Source: a bacterium (lineage in GTDB: Bacteria; Bacillota; Bacilli; Lactobacillales; Streptococcaceae). Taken from it: a stretch of 64,000 nucleotides of DNA. Numbering within the stretch: position 1 is the first letter of the stretch; each line of letters opens with the position of its first letter. A program made the translations under genes and the position numbers. The stretch spans positions 4,275 through 68,274 of the forward strand of contig CAJNDO010000011.1 of NCBI GenBank assembly GCA_905221545.1. Direction: 5' to 3'. The notes beneath the pieces are model-generated. The model had not been told where the DNA came from, ran no database searches, and saw only the letters and a program-made list of their open reading frames with translations. Below, piece by piece: positions 8,440-17,129 of the stretch.

Positions 8440-9819
8440 TTATCCAATACTTATATCTGCTTTCATATACTGAATCAAATCTTTCTTATCAGGCTGGTAA
8501 TCCGCTAGACTCACCAGCAAGGTCAAAGGACCGATACGGCCGATAAACATAAGCAACATGACAATGCTGAGAGCCAACTTGCCCAATTCTGGTGTCAGAT
8601 TTGCCGTTACCCCAACTGTCGCAAGGGCGGAAATGGTCTCAAACATGAGGTAGATAAAACGCGGCGTTCCTTCTGCCGTAATTCCTAGCAACATCAAGCC
8701 CAACAAGAAGGTCATCAAAAAGATAATGAAGACACTAAAGGATTTTTGGACTGTTCGAACTTCAATGGTTCTCTGCGCAACATTGGCATGAGGCAAGCCC
8801 AGCAACTCACTACGAGCAAAGACCAACAAGACAAAGAAGGTCGTAATCTTGAGCCCCCCAGCCGTTCCTCCAGGCGCCCCACCCAGAAACATCTGTAGAA
8901 TATAGATAAACAGGGTCACAGGCCGAGCTTGGGTGTAGTCAATAGAGGCAAAACCAGCTGTTCTCATGCTGACGGTTTGGAAAAAGCTAACCAGCACTTT
9001 CTCTGGGACACTGAGATTGCCAATGGTTCCAGGATTGTGCCACTCCGTAAAGAGTGTGGCTCCTGTCCCAAACAGTAAGATCCCTGCAGTCAAGAAGAGG
9101 ACCAGCTTGGTGTGAAAACGCAGACGACGTTTTTTCTTCTTGTCAAACTGGGTTGCCAAGTCAAACCAGACCATAAAACCCAGACCACCCGTGATAATCA
9201 AACCAGCAATGACCAGATTGATTAAAGGATCTGTCTGAAAATTCACTAAACTGCTACTACCAAAATTATCAAAACCAGCATTACAAAAGGCTGAAATGGC
9301 TAAAAAGATAGAGGTAAAAATGCCTCGTCCCCAGCCGAACTCAGGAATAAAACGGAAACTAAGTAGAAAGGCACCCAAGCCCTCCACCAGAAAAGTCGTC
9401 AAGAAGATGGACCGCATAAAGGCCTTCAGCGACCGAGTCTCCCCGTAACTAAAACTCTCCTGAATGGTTTCACGACTGCGAAGACTGAGCTTTTGCTTCC
9501 CCTGAATATAAAAGACCCCGATAAAGGTCATGAGCCCCAGACCACCAATCTGGATCAAGAGCATACAAATTAGCTGACCCCATACATTATAGGTGGTAGC
9601 TACCGGTTGCGTAAAAAGGCCAGTCACACAGACCATAGAAACCGTCGTAAAGAGATGGTCAAAATAAGTAGCCTGCGAACCACTTGCCTGAACAAAAGGC
9701 AAACTCAAAAGAAGAGAACCTATAAAAATAACTCCAGCGAAACTTAAAAAAATCCGACGAGCTGACGAAAGTCCGCCAAAGACCCTTTCAAGTTTTTTCA
9801 CAAATAATTTGAATAACAT
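8440..9819 (-). CDS. trkH: TrkH/KtrB-family potassium transporter subunit
   Basis: 459 residues, strongly hydrophobic, with the four repeated membrane-pore-membrane units of the Trk/Ktr superfamily. P-loop sequences are visible (TVSMVCVTGLFT, AISAFCNAGFDNFG, SVSMRTAGFASID-type, ETISALATVGVTANL), each holding the selectivity Gly. Length matches KtrB. It forms the pore for K+ uptake and works with the downstream RCK protein, the partner pair known in pneumococcus as TrkH-CabP. First gene of a two-gene operon. Confidence 0.93.
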   Translation of the reverse strand: MLFKLFVKKLERVFGGLSSARRIFLSFAGVIFIGSLLLSLPFVQASGSQATYFDHLFTTVSMVCVTGLFTQPVATTYNVWGQLICMLLIQIGGLGLMTFIGVFYIQGKQKLSLRSRETIQESFSYGETRSLKAFMRSIFLTTFLVEGLGAFLLSFRFIPEFGWGRGIFTSIFLAISAFCNAGFDNFGSSSLVNFQTDPLINLVIAGLIITGGLGFMVWFDLATQFDKKKKRRLRFHTKLVLFLTAGILLFGTGATLFTEWHNPGTIGNLSVPEKVLVSFFQTVSMRTAGFASIDYTQARPVTLFIYILQMFLGGAPGGTAGGLKITTFFVLLVFARSELLGLPHANVAQRTIEVRTVQKSFSVFIIFLMTFLLGLMLLGITAEGTPRFIYLMFETISALATVGVTANLTPELGKLALSIVMLLMFIGRIGPLTLLVSLADYQPDKKDLIQYMKADISIG

Positions 9820-9852
9820 ACATCCATTGTACCATAAAAAGAAGGAGAGTAG

Positions 9853-10617
9853 CTAGATCTGAGAGGCTATCTCAAGGCAGAGTTCCAAGGCTTTTTCGAA
9901 AGCCTCTGAACCCCAGTCACGACTATCGTACTGATTCAAGTCGGCTAGAGAGTCCGCTGTAAATAACAACTCTCCCCAGAGGACCCCACGCAGTTGAGCC
10001 ACTGCTGCCAGTGCAGAACACTCCATCTCCACAACAGCACAGCCTTCTTCCTTGCGATAAGCCACCTTTTCAGCCGTTTCTCGGTAAAAACCATCTGTGG
10101 ACCAGGTCAGGACTTCTTCATAGGGAATCTCTCTGTCTTCCAAAACTCGCTCAATAGCAGCAATAGCCTCAGGCTGAATTTCCATATAACGAGAAGGTGC
10201 CACATAGTGGTAGCTGGCTCCTTCATCTCGCAGAGCACGAACAGGGACTAGAAAGGCGTTTTCTTCTATATCAGCCAGCACACCACAGGTACCAGTGGAA
10301 ATGATTTGCTCCACACCATAGCCAATCAACCAATCCATAAACTGGGCTGCTGGGGCAGAACCAACAGGAGCCTGAGCCAGACAAATTTCCTCGCCCTTGT
10401 AGTTGATGACATAGACTGGATAGGTCTTGGTGGCAGAAACGAATTCGCCCACACAGTCCGCCCCTACTTCCCTCGCATAACGGTCAATCTCCTCACCTAA
10501 AAATGCATAGATGCACTTCTTTGGTAACTTTAAATCCAAGCCTTCATGATTCGGCATAATGACTGCCTCAGGATTATCATCAAACTCTAAAATAGGAATC
10601 GCATGTTTCTGAATCAT
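9853..10617 (-). CDS. Nucleoside phosphorylase family protein
   Basis: 254 residues with the purine/uridine phosphorylase family fold: APVGSAPAAQFMDWLI and IISTGTCGVL near the middle (phosphate and nucleoside site), AVVEMECSALAAVAQLRG (the conserved Met-Glu that contacts the ribose) and a late Asp (TADSLAD) in the place of the catalytic acid. It probably cleaves a nucleoside to base and ribose-1-phosphate; substrate unknown. Start at 10617 because AGGAGGTGGGTT precedes this ATG; the upstream open frame runs through a BOX element. Confidence 0.8.
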   Translation of the reverse strand: MIQKHAIPILEFDDNPEAVIMPNHEGLDLKLPKKCIYAFLGEEIDRYAREVGADCVGEFVSATKTYPVYVINYKGEEICLAQAPVGSAPAAQFMDWLIGYGVEQIISTGTCGVLADIEENAFLVPVRALRDEGASYHYVAPSRYMEIQPEAIAAIERVLEDREIPYEEVLTWSTDGFYRETAEKVAYRKEEGCAVVEMECSALAAVAQLRGVLWGELLFTADSLADLNQYDSRDWGSEAFEKALELCLEIASQI

Positions 10618-10754
10618 AACCCACCTCCTCTGATTTTGTACTATTGTATCAAAAGCTGACGGAGTGTCAAGGAGGGAACTGAGGAACTGAGGAACTTTTG
10701 GTCTCTTTTTGCATATTGCTAACAGGCTTGCTTCACGATATGATAGAAGCATTT

Positions 10755-10870
10755 TATACTCTTCGAAAATCTCTTCAAACCGCGTCAACTCTATCTGCAA
10801 CCTCAAAACAGTGTTTTGAGCAGCCTGCGGCTAGTTTCCTAGTTTGCTCTTTGATTTTCATTGAGTATAA
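10755..10870. repeat. BOX element
   Basis: About 116 bp, opposite orientation to the 7497 element (TATACTCTTCGAAAATC at the left end, GATTTTCATTGAGTATAA at the right). Nothing else is evident between 10618 and 10755. Confidence 0.88.
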
Positions 10871-10956
10871 GTAAACAAAAACGGGTGACTGAACAATTTA
10901 GCCTTGAAAGCTACGATTGCAAAATCACTCGTAAAATATGAATCTGTCACCCATAT

Positions 10957-10993
10957 AAAAAGATAGCCATTCTAATCGAATGCTATCTTTTTT
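10957..10993 (-). terminator. Terminator of the lipoprotein gene
   Basis: AAAAGATAGC/GCTATCTTTT stem just after the stop codon. A wider GGGTGAC/GTCACCC pairing (10885-10953) lies downstream. Confidence 0.75.
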
Positions 10994-10995
10994 GT

Positions 10996-12246
10996 TTATC
11001 CTCGTTTATCTGGGGCTGGACCGTCAGGACCACCATTTCCTTGAGGTCCCCCACCAGGTCCACCTCCTCCAGGCATAGAATTGACAATATCTGTTTGTTT
11101 TTCGCCGTTTATGTATATATCACCACCTGTGTAGGTTGCTGTTCCATCAAAGTCAAAGCCTGATTGTCCTATCAATTTAATGGTTCCGCCTGTGACCGTG
11201 ATATTCCCGTTTGAATCAATCGGATCTGTGTCCCCTTGACCGACTTCTACAGTTAGATTTCCACCTGTCATGGTAAAGTAAATATCGCTTTGCTGAGCAT
11301 TTTTATTAGCTGCATTGACCCCATCATCTGTCGCATAGACATTGATATCACCACCATTGATCGTAATGCCTTTCCCTTCAATTCCTTCTGTGGAATTCTT
11401 GACGGTGTAAGTACCGCTATCAATCACTAGGTTACCAGAAGCGTGAATACCGTCATCTCCTGCTGTGACTGTTATGGTATTGTTAGACAAATACATATTG
11501 CCGACAGTCATATCGTCATCATTGTCAACTTTGACACCATCTTCCTTGGCATCGATGGTCATGGTCGTACCAGTGATATTGAGTTCATCATTGACATTAA
11601 AGGCATCGCCAACTGCTGTGATGTTATAGGTTCCACCCGTGATGTGGAGGGTGTCGTTGGCCTTGATACCATTGTTTTTCTTCCCAGCCACATTGAGAGT
11701 TCCTGAGCCATTGATGGTCAAATCCACCTTAGAAAAGAGAGCTGCATTTGCCTTGTCATCACTATTAGAGCTTGAGTCAGAGAGACTGTTGGTAGTTCCC
11801 TCCACCAAAGTCAGGTAGACATGACCGGCTGATGTCGCTGAAATTGCTGCATTGGTATTGGTCATGGTCGCACCTTTTAGGACTAGATGAACATCTGCCG
11901 ACTTATCTGCCTCGACCTTGATCTGCACTCCGTCAGACTGACCAGAGATGACATAAGTACCAGATTTTGTGATGGTCACTGTGGAACCAGATACTGTCAC
12001 CCCATCTCCAGAGACGTTTGCAGACGAGCCAGAGAGTTCAATCTTAGAAGCTGTGCTTTCATCATAAGAAGTGTCGTAGTCCTTTTCTGTAAAGTAAGAA
12101 GTTTGACTGTTTTTAGTTGAAGTTGTGATAGCAGTGGTATCTGCCGCAGCAGTTGTACTTGGCTTAGTCGTTGACTGCCCACAAGCTGCCAGCAAGGTCA
12201 GAGCTGTTAAACTGGTTAAGATTAGAGTCCATTTTTTTGATTTCAT
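10996..12246 (-). CDS. Surface lipoprotein with a Cthe_2159-like beta-helix
   Basis: 416 residues. A lipoprotein signal ends LTLLAACGQ, lipid-modified at Cys22. After a Ser/Thr linker (about 25-65) the body is a run of short Gly/Asp/Asn-rich strand repeats (TISGG/ITGGT, KVDNDDDMT, DGVNAANK), the pattern of right-handed beta-helix proteins of the Cthe_2159 (carbohydrate-binding, DUF4353) family. The tail is Gly/Pro-rich. It should be anchored outside the membrane and bind a polymer, possibly with calcium. It is divergent from the VTC-domain/DUF4956 pair, a combination seen repeatedly in Firmicutes. Three TCTGAA repeats lie in its promoter. Confidence 0.78.
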   Translation of the reverse strand: MKSKKWTLILTSLTALTLLAACGQSTTKPSTTAAADTTAITTSTKNSQTSYFTEKDYDTSYDESTASKIELSGSSANVSGDGVTVSGSTVTITKSGTYVISGQSDGVQIKVEADKSADVHLVLKGATMTNTNAAISATSAGHVYLTLVEGTTNSLSDSSSNSDDKANAALFSKVDLTINGSGTLNVAGKKNNGIKANDTLHITGGTYNITAVGDAFNVNDELNITGTTMTIDAKEDGVKVDNDDDMTVGNMYLSNNTITVTAGDDGIHASGNLVIDSGTYTVKNSTEGIEGKGITINGGDINVYATDDGVNAANKNAQQSDIYFTMTGGNLTVEVGQGDTDPIDSNGNITVTGGTIKLIGQSGFDFDGTATYTGGDIYINGEKQTDIVNSMPGGGGPGGGPQGNGGPDGPAPDKRG

Positions 12247-12270
12247 ACCTTTTTCCCCTCCTTCATTTAA

Positions 12271-12322
12271 CTTAAGCTTATCTTACAGGGAAAATCTGAA
12301 AGAAATCTGAACTTTTTCTGAA
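12271..12322 (-). promoter_or_regulatory. Triple 11-bp-spaced direct repeat in the lipoprotein promoter
   Basis: TCTGAA occurs at 12295, 12306 and 12317, exactly 11 bp apart (TTCAGA on the coding strand). TAAGAT follows about 9 bp after the last repeat in the coding direction. Direct repeats one helical turn apart, in place of a -35, are the classic site of an OmpR/PhoB-family activator. The regulator is unknown. Confidence 0.55.
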
Positions 12323-12470
12323 AGTTTTCTTAAGTTCAGTTTCGGTTAAGGTATCTTTAACAAAAGTTTTAGAAAAATCCCCTAGACTAATTACAAGCAA
12401 GTTTAACTTGCCCAGGCACACATATCTTCTAATAAGATAGAATACTAAAATGATAAAGGAGACAGGATTT

Positions 12471-13247
12471 ATGAAACCAATTGAAACAAGCTTTAAACGA
12501 ATTGAAACCAAATATATCGTTGCCAAGACTGACTTGGCTGATTTAATAGAAGACTTAAAAACATACCTCGTCGAGGATGATTATCCAACTTCAACCATTT
12601 CTAATATCTACTTTGATACAGAGCAATTTGATATGATTCAAGATGATAGCCAAGGTACTAAGCGTAAAGAAAAGATTCGGATGCGAACCTATCTCAGTCA
12701 AATCCAGCCTGATAGTCAGGTATTTTTAGAAATCAAATCCAAGGACAGGACTGGTGTCGGGCGAAAATATCGTCTCTTGTCAACTCCCCAGTCTATCACC
12801 CAGTTTATGACCAAAGGACAGCTGGATAGCAGCATCAAGGACCAAATGATGATTGAAAAAATCCAGCAACTCCAAGAGGAATATCAGCAAGCAATTATCC
12901 CTCGTATGTATATTTACTACGACCGTTTTTCTCTCAAGGAAAAGAAAGAAATTAGCGGATTTCCCTACAATAAAATTCGTGTCACTATTGACCAAAATCT
13001 AACCTATCGTGATAATAATGTCAGTTTATTTTCAGGAAAAGACGGCTTCCCTCTACTAAACGAGGACATTGTCATCATGGAAATCAAAGCGCCGGGTAGA
13101 AAACCCCAGTGGCTACAAAATATTCTCGACCAATATGGACTGATAGAGCAGAAATTTTCAAAATACAGCTGCGCCTACCACAAGTCTCAGGGGCGGGACT
13201 ATAGCCCACGACCAAGCACAGAAAGTGTAGGTACTACTTATGTCTAA
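12471..13247 (+). CDS. VTC-domain protein (polyphosphate polymerase-like)
   Basis: 258 residues with a VTC/triphosphate-tunnel fold: TSFKRIETKYIV at the N-terminus, KEKIRMRTY and FLEIKSKDRTGVGRKYR in the middle, then IRVTIDQNLTYR and IVIMEIKAPG. The alternating Lys/Arg/Glu residues line the tunnel in this superfamily. Eukaryotic VTC4 makes polyphosphate; whether this bacterial protein does is not shown. Start at the ATG after AAAGGAG. It overlaps the DUF4956 gene by 8 bp, so the two are co-translated. It is divergent from the beta-helix lipoprotein. Confidence 0.8.
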   Translation: MKPIETSFKRIETKYIVAKTDLADLIEDLKTYLVEDDYPTSTISNIYFDTEQFDMIQDDSQGTKRKEKIRMRTYLSQIQPDSQVFLEIKSKDRTGVGRKYRLLSTPQSITQFMTKGQLDSSIKDQMMIEKIQQLQEEYQQAIIPRMYIYYDRFSLKEKKEISGFPYNKIRVTIDQNLTYRDNNVSLFSGKDGFPLLNEDIVIMEIKAPGRKPQWLQNILDQYGLIEQKFSKYSCAYHKSQGRDYSPRPSTESVGTTYV

Positions 13248-13923
13248 TCTTTTTAATTCTATTTTCAACGATACAACTGCCACTGCAGACCCTATCCAGC
13301 TCTTTCTAGCTCTCTTTGTCAGCCTGATTTTAGGTTTGGCTCTGACCTGGGCCTACAAACACCGTACCCTCTATACGCGGGAATTTGCGGTCAGTTTGAC
13401 CCTACTCCCCTGCTTGATGACCTTGGTCATCTTTCTGGTAAATGGCAGCCTAGGAACCTCTATCGCCGTTGCAGGAACCTTTAGCCTCATTCGTTTTCGT
13501 TCAGCTACCAGTGGTTCACGGGAACTAATTGCTATCTTCCTTGCCATGATTATCGGGCTGGCAGCAGGGACAGGCTACCTAGCTCTAGCGATTCTCTTCA
13601 CTGTCTTTATCTTAGCAGTATGGCTTCTTTTAGAGAAGCAACAAAGCAAGAGCAATCACCAACGTCGCAGGCTATTGACCATCACAATTGCGAACCAAGA
13701 AAATCAACTTCAAACTATCCAATCTGGGCTGGCGCAATTCTGTACTGAGTTAGACCTCATCTCCATTGATACCAGCAATGATGGAGAACAAGTTACCACT
13801 GTCTATGAAGTGGATTTCAAGGCTCAAACGGACGATTTTCAAATCATCAATTATCTCACTAAAGAACAGGATACTTGCCAGGTTTCCCTGACCAAGAATG
13901 CCAAGAAGAGAAAGAATTTGTAG
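13240..13923 (+). CDS. DUF4956 membrane protein
   Basis: 227 residues. Four hydrophobic segments (about 18-38, 50-68, 72-85 with FSLIRFRSATSG between, 96-130), then a soluble C-terminal domain of about 90 residues. The RFRS loop between helices is the family signature. These proteins nearly always pair with a VTC-domain protein, as here. The role is unknown; a membrane partner in making or exporting an extracellular polymer would fit the neighbouring beta-helix lipoprotein. Confidence 0.8.
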   Translation: MSNLFNSIFNDTTATADPIQLFLALFVSLILGLALTWAYKHRTLYTREFAVSLTLLPCLMTLVIFLVNGSLGTSIAVAGTFSLIRFRSATSGSRELIAIFLAMIIGLAAGTGYLALAILFTVFILAVWLLLEKQQSKSNHQRRRLLTITIANQENQLQTIQSGLAQFCTELDLISIDTSNDGEQVTTVYEVDFKAQTDDFQIINYLTKEQDTCQVSLTKNAKKRKNL

Positions 13924-13999
13924 AATTTCTTGCGTAAAATCTATAAAGAACCCAAGTAATCACTCAATAGTAAGAAGAAAAAGTCAATCTGATTTATGA

Positions 14000-14052
14000 T
14001 AAAAGGCAACATATCAAATGTTTAAAAAACGTTGATATGATGCCTTTTTCTT
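14000..14052. terminator. Bidirectional terminator
   Basis: AAAAGGCA-ACATATCAA pairs with TTGATATG-ATGCCTTTTT. T-runs flank both sides and serve the convergent DUF4956 and acetyltransferase genes. Confidence 0.8.
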
Positions 14053-14079
14053 ATCTTAAAAACTTTTTTACCAATCTCT

Positions 14080-14637
14080 TTATTTCACAGGTATTTCCTT
14101 AATCACGCGCGCAGGATTACCAGCTAGGACAACATTATCTCCAAATGACTTGGTGATTACAGCCCCTGCTCCTGCAACGACATTATTTCCCAGTGTCACT
14201 CCAGGAAGGACAATGACGCCACCACCAGCCCAGAAATTGTCTCCAATTGTGATAGGCTTTCCGTACTCGATACCTGAATTACGCTCCTGTGGATCCAGTG
14301 GATGGAGGGGAGTCAAAAACTGACAGTTGGGGCCGATCATAGCATTGTCCCCGATACGAATAGGGCAGATGTCCAGCATGGTCAAGTTCCAGTTAGAGTA
14401 AAAATTTTCCCCTAGATGGATATTGACACCGTAGTCCACCATCAAGCGCGTATTGATATAAAGATTTTTCCCGGTTGAGCCAAACCAAGTCTTGATGATT
14501 TCGGCTCCTTTTAAGGGATCTTCTTCCTTGTTAAAGGCAACCTGTTTTTGGCGAGAAGCCTGAGCCAAGGCTCTCAGTTCTGGGTCTGATGGACGGTAAA
14601 ACTCGCCTGCTATCATTTTCTGGTATTCGCTAGTCAT
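14080..14637 (-). CDS. maa: Sugar O-acetyltransferase (Maa/LacA family)
   Basis: 185 residues. The N-terminal cap (MTSEYQKMIAGEFYRPSDPEL) is typical of maltose/galactoside acetyltransferases and is followed by the left-handed beta-helix of hexapeptide repeats (IRIGDNAMIGPNCQ, ITIGDNFWAGGGVIVLPGVTLGNNVVAGAGAVI). The catalytic His is in LTPLHPLDP. It transfers acetyl from acetyl-CoA to a sugar hydroxyl; the true substrate is unknown. Start at 14637 after AAGGAG. Single gene. Confidence 0.88.
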   Translation of the reverse strand: MTSEYQKMIAGEFYRPSDPELRALAQASRQKQVAFNKEEDPLKGAEIIKTWFGSTGKNLYINTRLMVDYGVNIHLGENFYSNWNLTMLDICPIRIGDNAMIGPNCQFLTPLHPLDPQERNSGIEYGKPITIGDNFWAGGGVIVLPGVTLGNNVVAGAGAVITKSFGDNVVLAGNPARVIKEIPVK

Positions 14638-14731
14638 AGTATTTTTCTCCTTATCCCCTACTATCATATCAATTTTCGACATATCTGACTAGGATAAGGA
14701 GCACTTTCCACAATTGATGCTCTGATTGTCA

Positions 14732-15589
14732 TCATATCCTGTCTAAGCGAACACGAGTCACAATTCCGTCTGAGTCTGTGATTTCCAGCTGGCTAGATGT
14801 CAGCCACTTGATTGGTGCATCAACTGCCTGTGCTCGCTGGGCAATCGTTAACAGTTCTTCTTTACTAGCAATCTCAATGACATAATAGGCTAAACCTGGC
14901 AAGCCTTGTTTACGCGGAGCCAGACCTTTTCCTCCCCATTCGTTGACTGCCAAATGATGATGGTAGTCCCCAGCTGCAATCCAACTAGCACTAGGCACAC
15001 TGAATTTATCCTCTAGCCCTAACACCGTTTGATAAAACTGGCTGGACTTTCGACTATCCTTGACAGAAAGATGGATATGCCCCATTCTCGTACCCTCTGC
15101 CAGGATAAAGGGCTCTACCCTTTCTCCCAACTCATAGATATCCTGCGCCGCAAGGGCCTCAGTCACCCCGATAATACGTCCATCTTCTCGAATATCCCAT
15201 GTGGACACTGGCTTATCTCGATAGAGTTCAATGCCATTCCCCTCCAAGTCCTCCAAGTAAAGGGCCTCACTGTAACCGTGATCTGCACCGCCGACAAGAG
15301 GAATCTGTAAATCTGTCAGGTGCTTCAAGACATCCGTCAAAGCCTTTCGTGTCGGCAAGAGAATGGCCAGATGATAAAGACCATAATGTTCCCTTACTTC
15401 TCCGCTCTCTTGTGCTTGAATCAAGTGTACCAAGGCTTTTCCGTCAATGCCTAAAACGGTCTCTGTCTCGGTCTGAGATAAGATTTCTAAACCAATAATC
15501 TGCTGATAAAAGGCTGTTTGACTTGCCAAGTCCTTCACATTTAAAACTGCCTCGGTTAAATAAATGTGGCTCTTGTATTCATAGGTCAT
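14732..15589 (-). CDS. VOC-family protein (CatE-like, two glyoxalase domains)
   Basis: 285 residues with two vicinal-oxygen-chelate modules (about 8-115 and 165-280). Metal-ligand candidates are visible in HIYLTEAVLNV, YHLAILLPTR, GNGIELYRD, GHIHLSVKD and HHLAVNEWGGKG. It resembles catechol-2,3-dioxygenase-like proteins of Firmicutes (CatE), but a catechol substrate is not established in streptococci. Single gene with a weakly defined start context. Confidence 0.8.
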   Translation of the reverse strand: MTYEYKSHIYLTEAVLNVKDLASQTAFYQQIIGLEILSQTETETVLGIDGKALVHLIQAQESGEVREHYGLYHLAILLPTRKALTDVLKHLTDLQIPLVGGADHGYSEALYLEDLEGNGIELYRDKPVSTWDIREDGRIIGVTEALAAQDIYELGERVEPFILAEGTRMGHIHLSVKDSRKSSQFYQTVLGLEDKFSVPSASWIAAGDYHHHLAVNEWGGKGLAPRKQGLPGLAYYVIEIASKEELLTIAQRAQAVDAPIKWLTSSQLEITDSDGIVTRVRLDRI

Positions 15590-15684
15590 AAATGGTCCTC
15601 TTTTCTAGCTGTAATTATAATTATTACAACTATTATATAACTTCCATCAAGAAAGTCAAGTAAGACAACTTGAGGCCTCTATTC

Positions 15685-15721
15685 TAAAAAAAGAGGCCAA
15701 TGTTTGCCATCAACCTCTTTC
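15685..15721 (-). terminator. Terminator of the CAP-domain choline-binding gene
   Basis: AAAGAGG/CCTCTTT stem with wobble pairs inside, then seven T on the minus strand. Confidence 0.75.
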
Positions 15722-15783
15722 TTATCGTTCATTCTTTTTGCTAAGTAAGATGAATACTTTACCTATGGCCTGACATTTTCAGC

Positions 15784-16971
15784 CTAGTTCACCCATTCAC
15801 CATTACCATTTACACTGTAACCATCTGGTGTTGTTGTGCTCACAGCCAAAGCTCCAGAACCGTAAGCATAGTACCAGTGTGGCCCGACTTTAAACCAACC
15901 TGTCTTCATGATACCTGCTTCGTCAAGGTAATACCAAGTGCCATTTTCCTTGTACCAGCCTGTCTTCATAGCTCCTGAGCCATCGAAGTAGAACCATCTG
16001 CTACCATCTGTTCCCCAGCCTGTAAACATAGCACCTGAATTGCTCAAGTAATACCAGCTACCAGAAACTTTTACAAATCCAGTCTGCATGATACCTAAGT
16101 CATTCAAATAGTACCATTTACCATCTGTTTTCACCCAGCCTGTCTTCACATCACCAGACTCATAAAAATACCATTTACCATTAGATTGCACCCAACCAGA
16201 CTGATCAGACGTAGACGCTCTAAAATCTTTCAGTGGTTTTTCTTCAACCATAGCTTTAGTTTTAACTGTTGAAAGGTTTGAGGCAGTCACTTCTGTATAC
16301 TGAACAGCAGAACCATATCCACCAGCCAATTCCTCTGAAGAAGCATCATCACCTAGAGCTTGAGCAATTGTAATAGCTTTGTATTGATTGTTGGGATTTT
16401 TAAAAGCTGCCATCCCCATGTGTGTAAATTTAGGGTTAATTAGAGACTCATAGTGACCAGATTTCCCGTTGTCTGAACCACTATTTTTTTTCTTCACATA
16501 ATCTGCTTTTTCAGAACGCCATTGTTCAATAGCTTTTAGAAAACCGTCATGATTCCATGCCAAATTTTCTCCCATTATACTATTAGAAGTTGGAAAGGCA
16601 CTCCAAAGATCTTTGCTAGAAAGACGATCGTGCTTCATAGTCACAGATGCTTCTGTAGCTCTGACAAAAGCTGCCTTTTCTAGATCAGTTGACCATTTGA
16701 TAGGGACATACTTATCTACCAAACCTTCATCCGCTGCTTCTTTACGAATAGCATTAATGGCATCCAAAATAGATTGTTGATGAGGAGCCACAAATTCTCC
16801 TTTGATCCCAACCAAAACATTGCCACTAGAAGGTTTTAGCACCTCTGAGGTCAATACATTACCATCAGCAGATTGCGTTGCCACCAATCTGTCATTCGCA
16901 AAAACATCATTTGTCAAAACTGCTCCTGCCAAGGTCAAAGCCAAGGCACTAGCAAATACAATTTTCTTCAT
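15784..16971 (-). CDS. Choline-binding protein with CAP/SCP domain
   Basis: 395 residues. A signal peptide ends near DVFA, then a CAP (SCP/PR1) domain (about 65-210): ILDAINAIRKEA, MKHDRLS, GENLAW, HYESLINPKFTHMGMAA. His and Glu of the CAP pocket appear in these motifs. Six choline-binding repeats follow (about 255-375, GWxxxxGxWYYL). It is secreted and held on teichoic-acid phosphocholine. The role of bacterial CAP domains is unsettled. An extended -10 (TGATATAAT, 17027-17035) precedes it. Confidence 0.88.
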   Translation of the reverse strand: MKKIVFASALALTLAGAVLTNDVFANDRLVATQSADGNVLTSEVLKPSSGNVLVGIKGEFVAPHQQSILDAINAIRKEAADEGLVDKYVPIKWSTDLEKAAFVRATEASVTMKHDRLSSKDLWSAFPTSNSIMGENLAWNHDGFLKAIEQWRSEKADYVKKKNSGSDNGKSGHYESLINPKFTHMGMAAFKNPNNQYKAITIAQALGDDASSEELAGGYGSAVQYTEVTASNLSTVKTKAMVEEKPLKDFRASTSDQSGWVQSNGKWYFYESGDVKTGWVKTDGKWYYLNDLGIMQTGFVKVSGSWYYLSNSGAMFTGWGTDGSRWFYFDGSGAMKTGWYKENGTWYYLDEAGIMKTGWFKVGPHWYYAYGSGALAVSTTTPDGYSVNGNGEWVN

Positions 16972-17026
16972 TGTTTACTCCTTATATCTTTTGAATCGTA
17001 TCTTGATAAATACTTCTCAACACATA

Positions 17027-17035
17027 ATTATATCA
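17027..17035 (-). promoter_or_regulatory. Extended -10 promoter of the CAP-domain gene
   Basis: TGATATAAT about 55 nt before the start, without a good -35. The surrounding 19 bp are identical to the promoter-like sequence before the restriction gene near 1206-1224. Confidence 0.5.
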
Positions 17036-17129
17036 TATTTTCCTACTATTTGTCTCTGCTTATCTATTCCTACTAATCTAATTTAGCAAAAATCCTTCCT
17101 ACACCTCAAAAGTAGGCGCAATGATTCTT

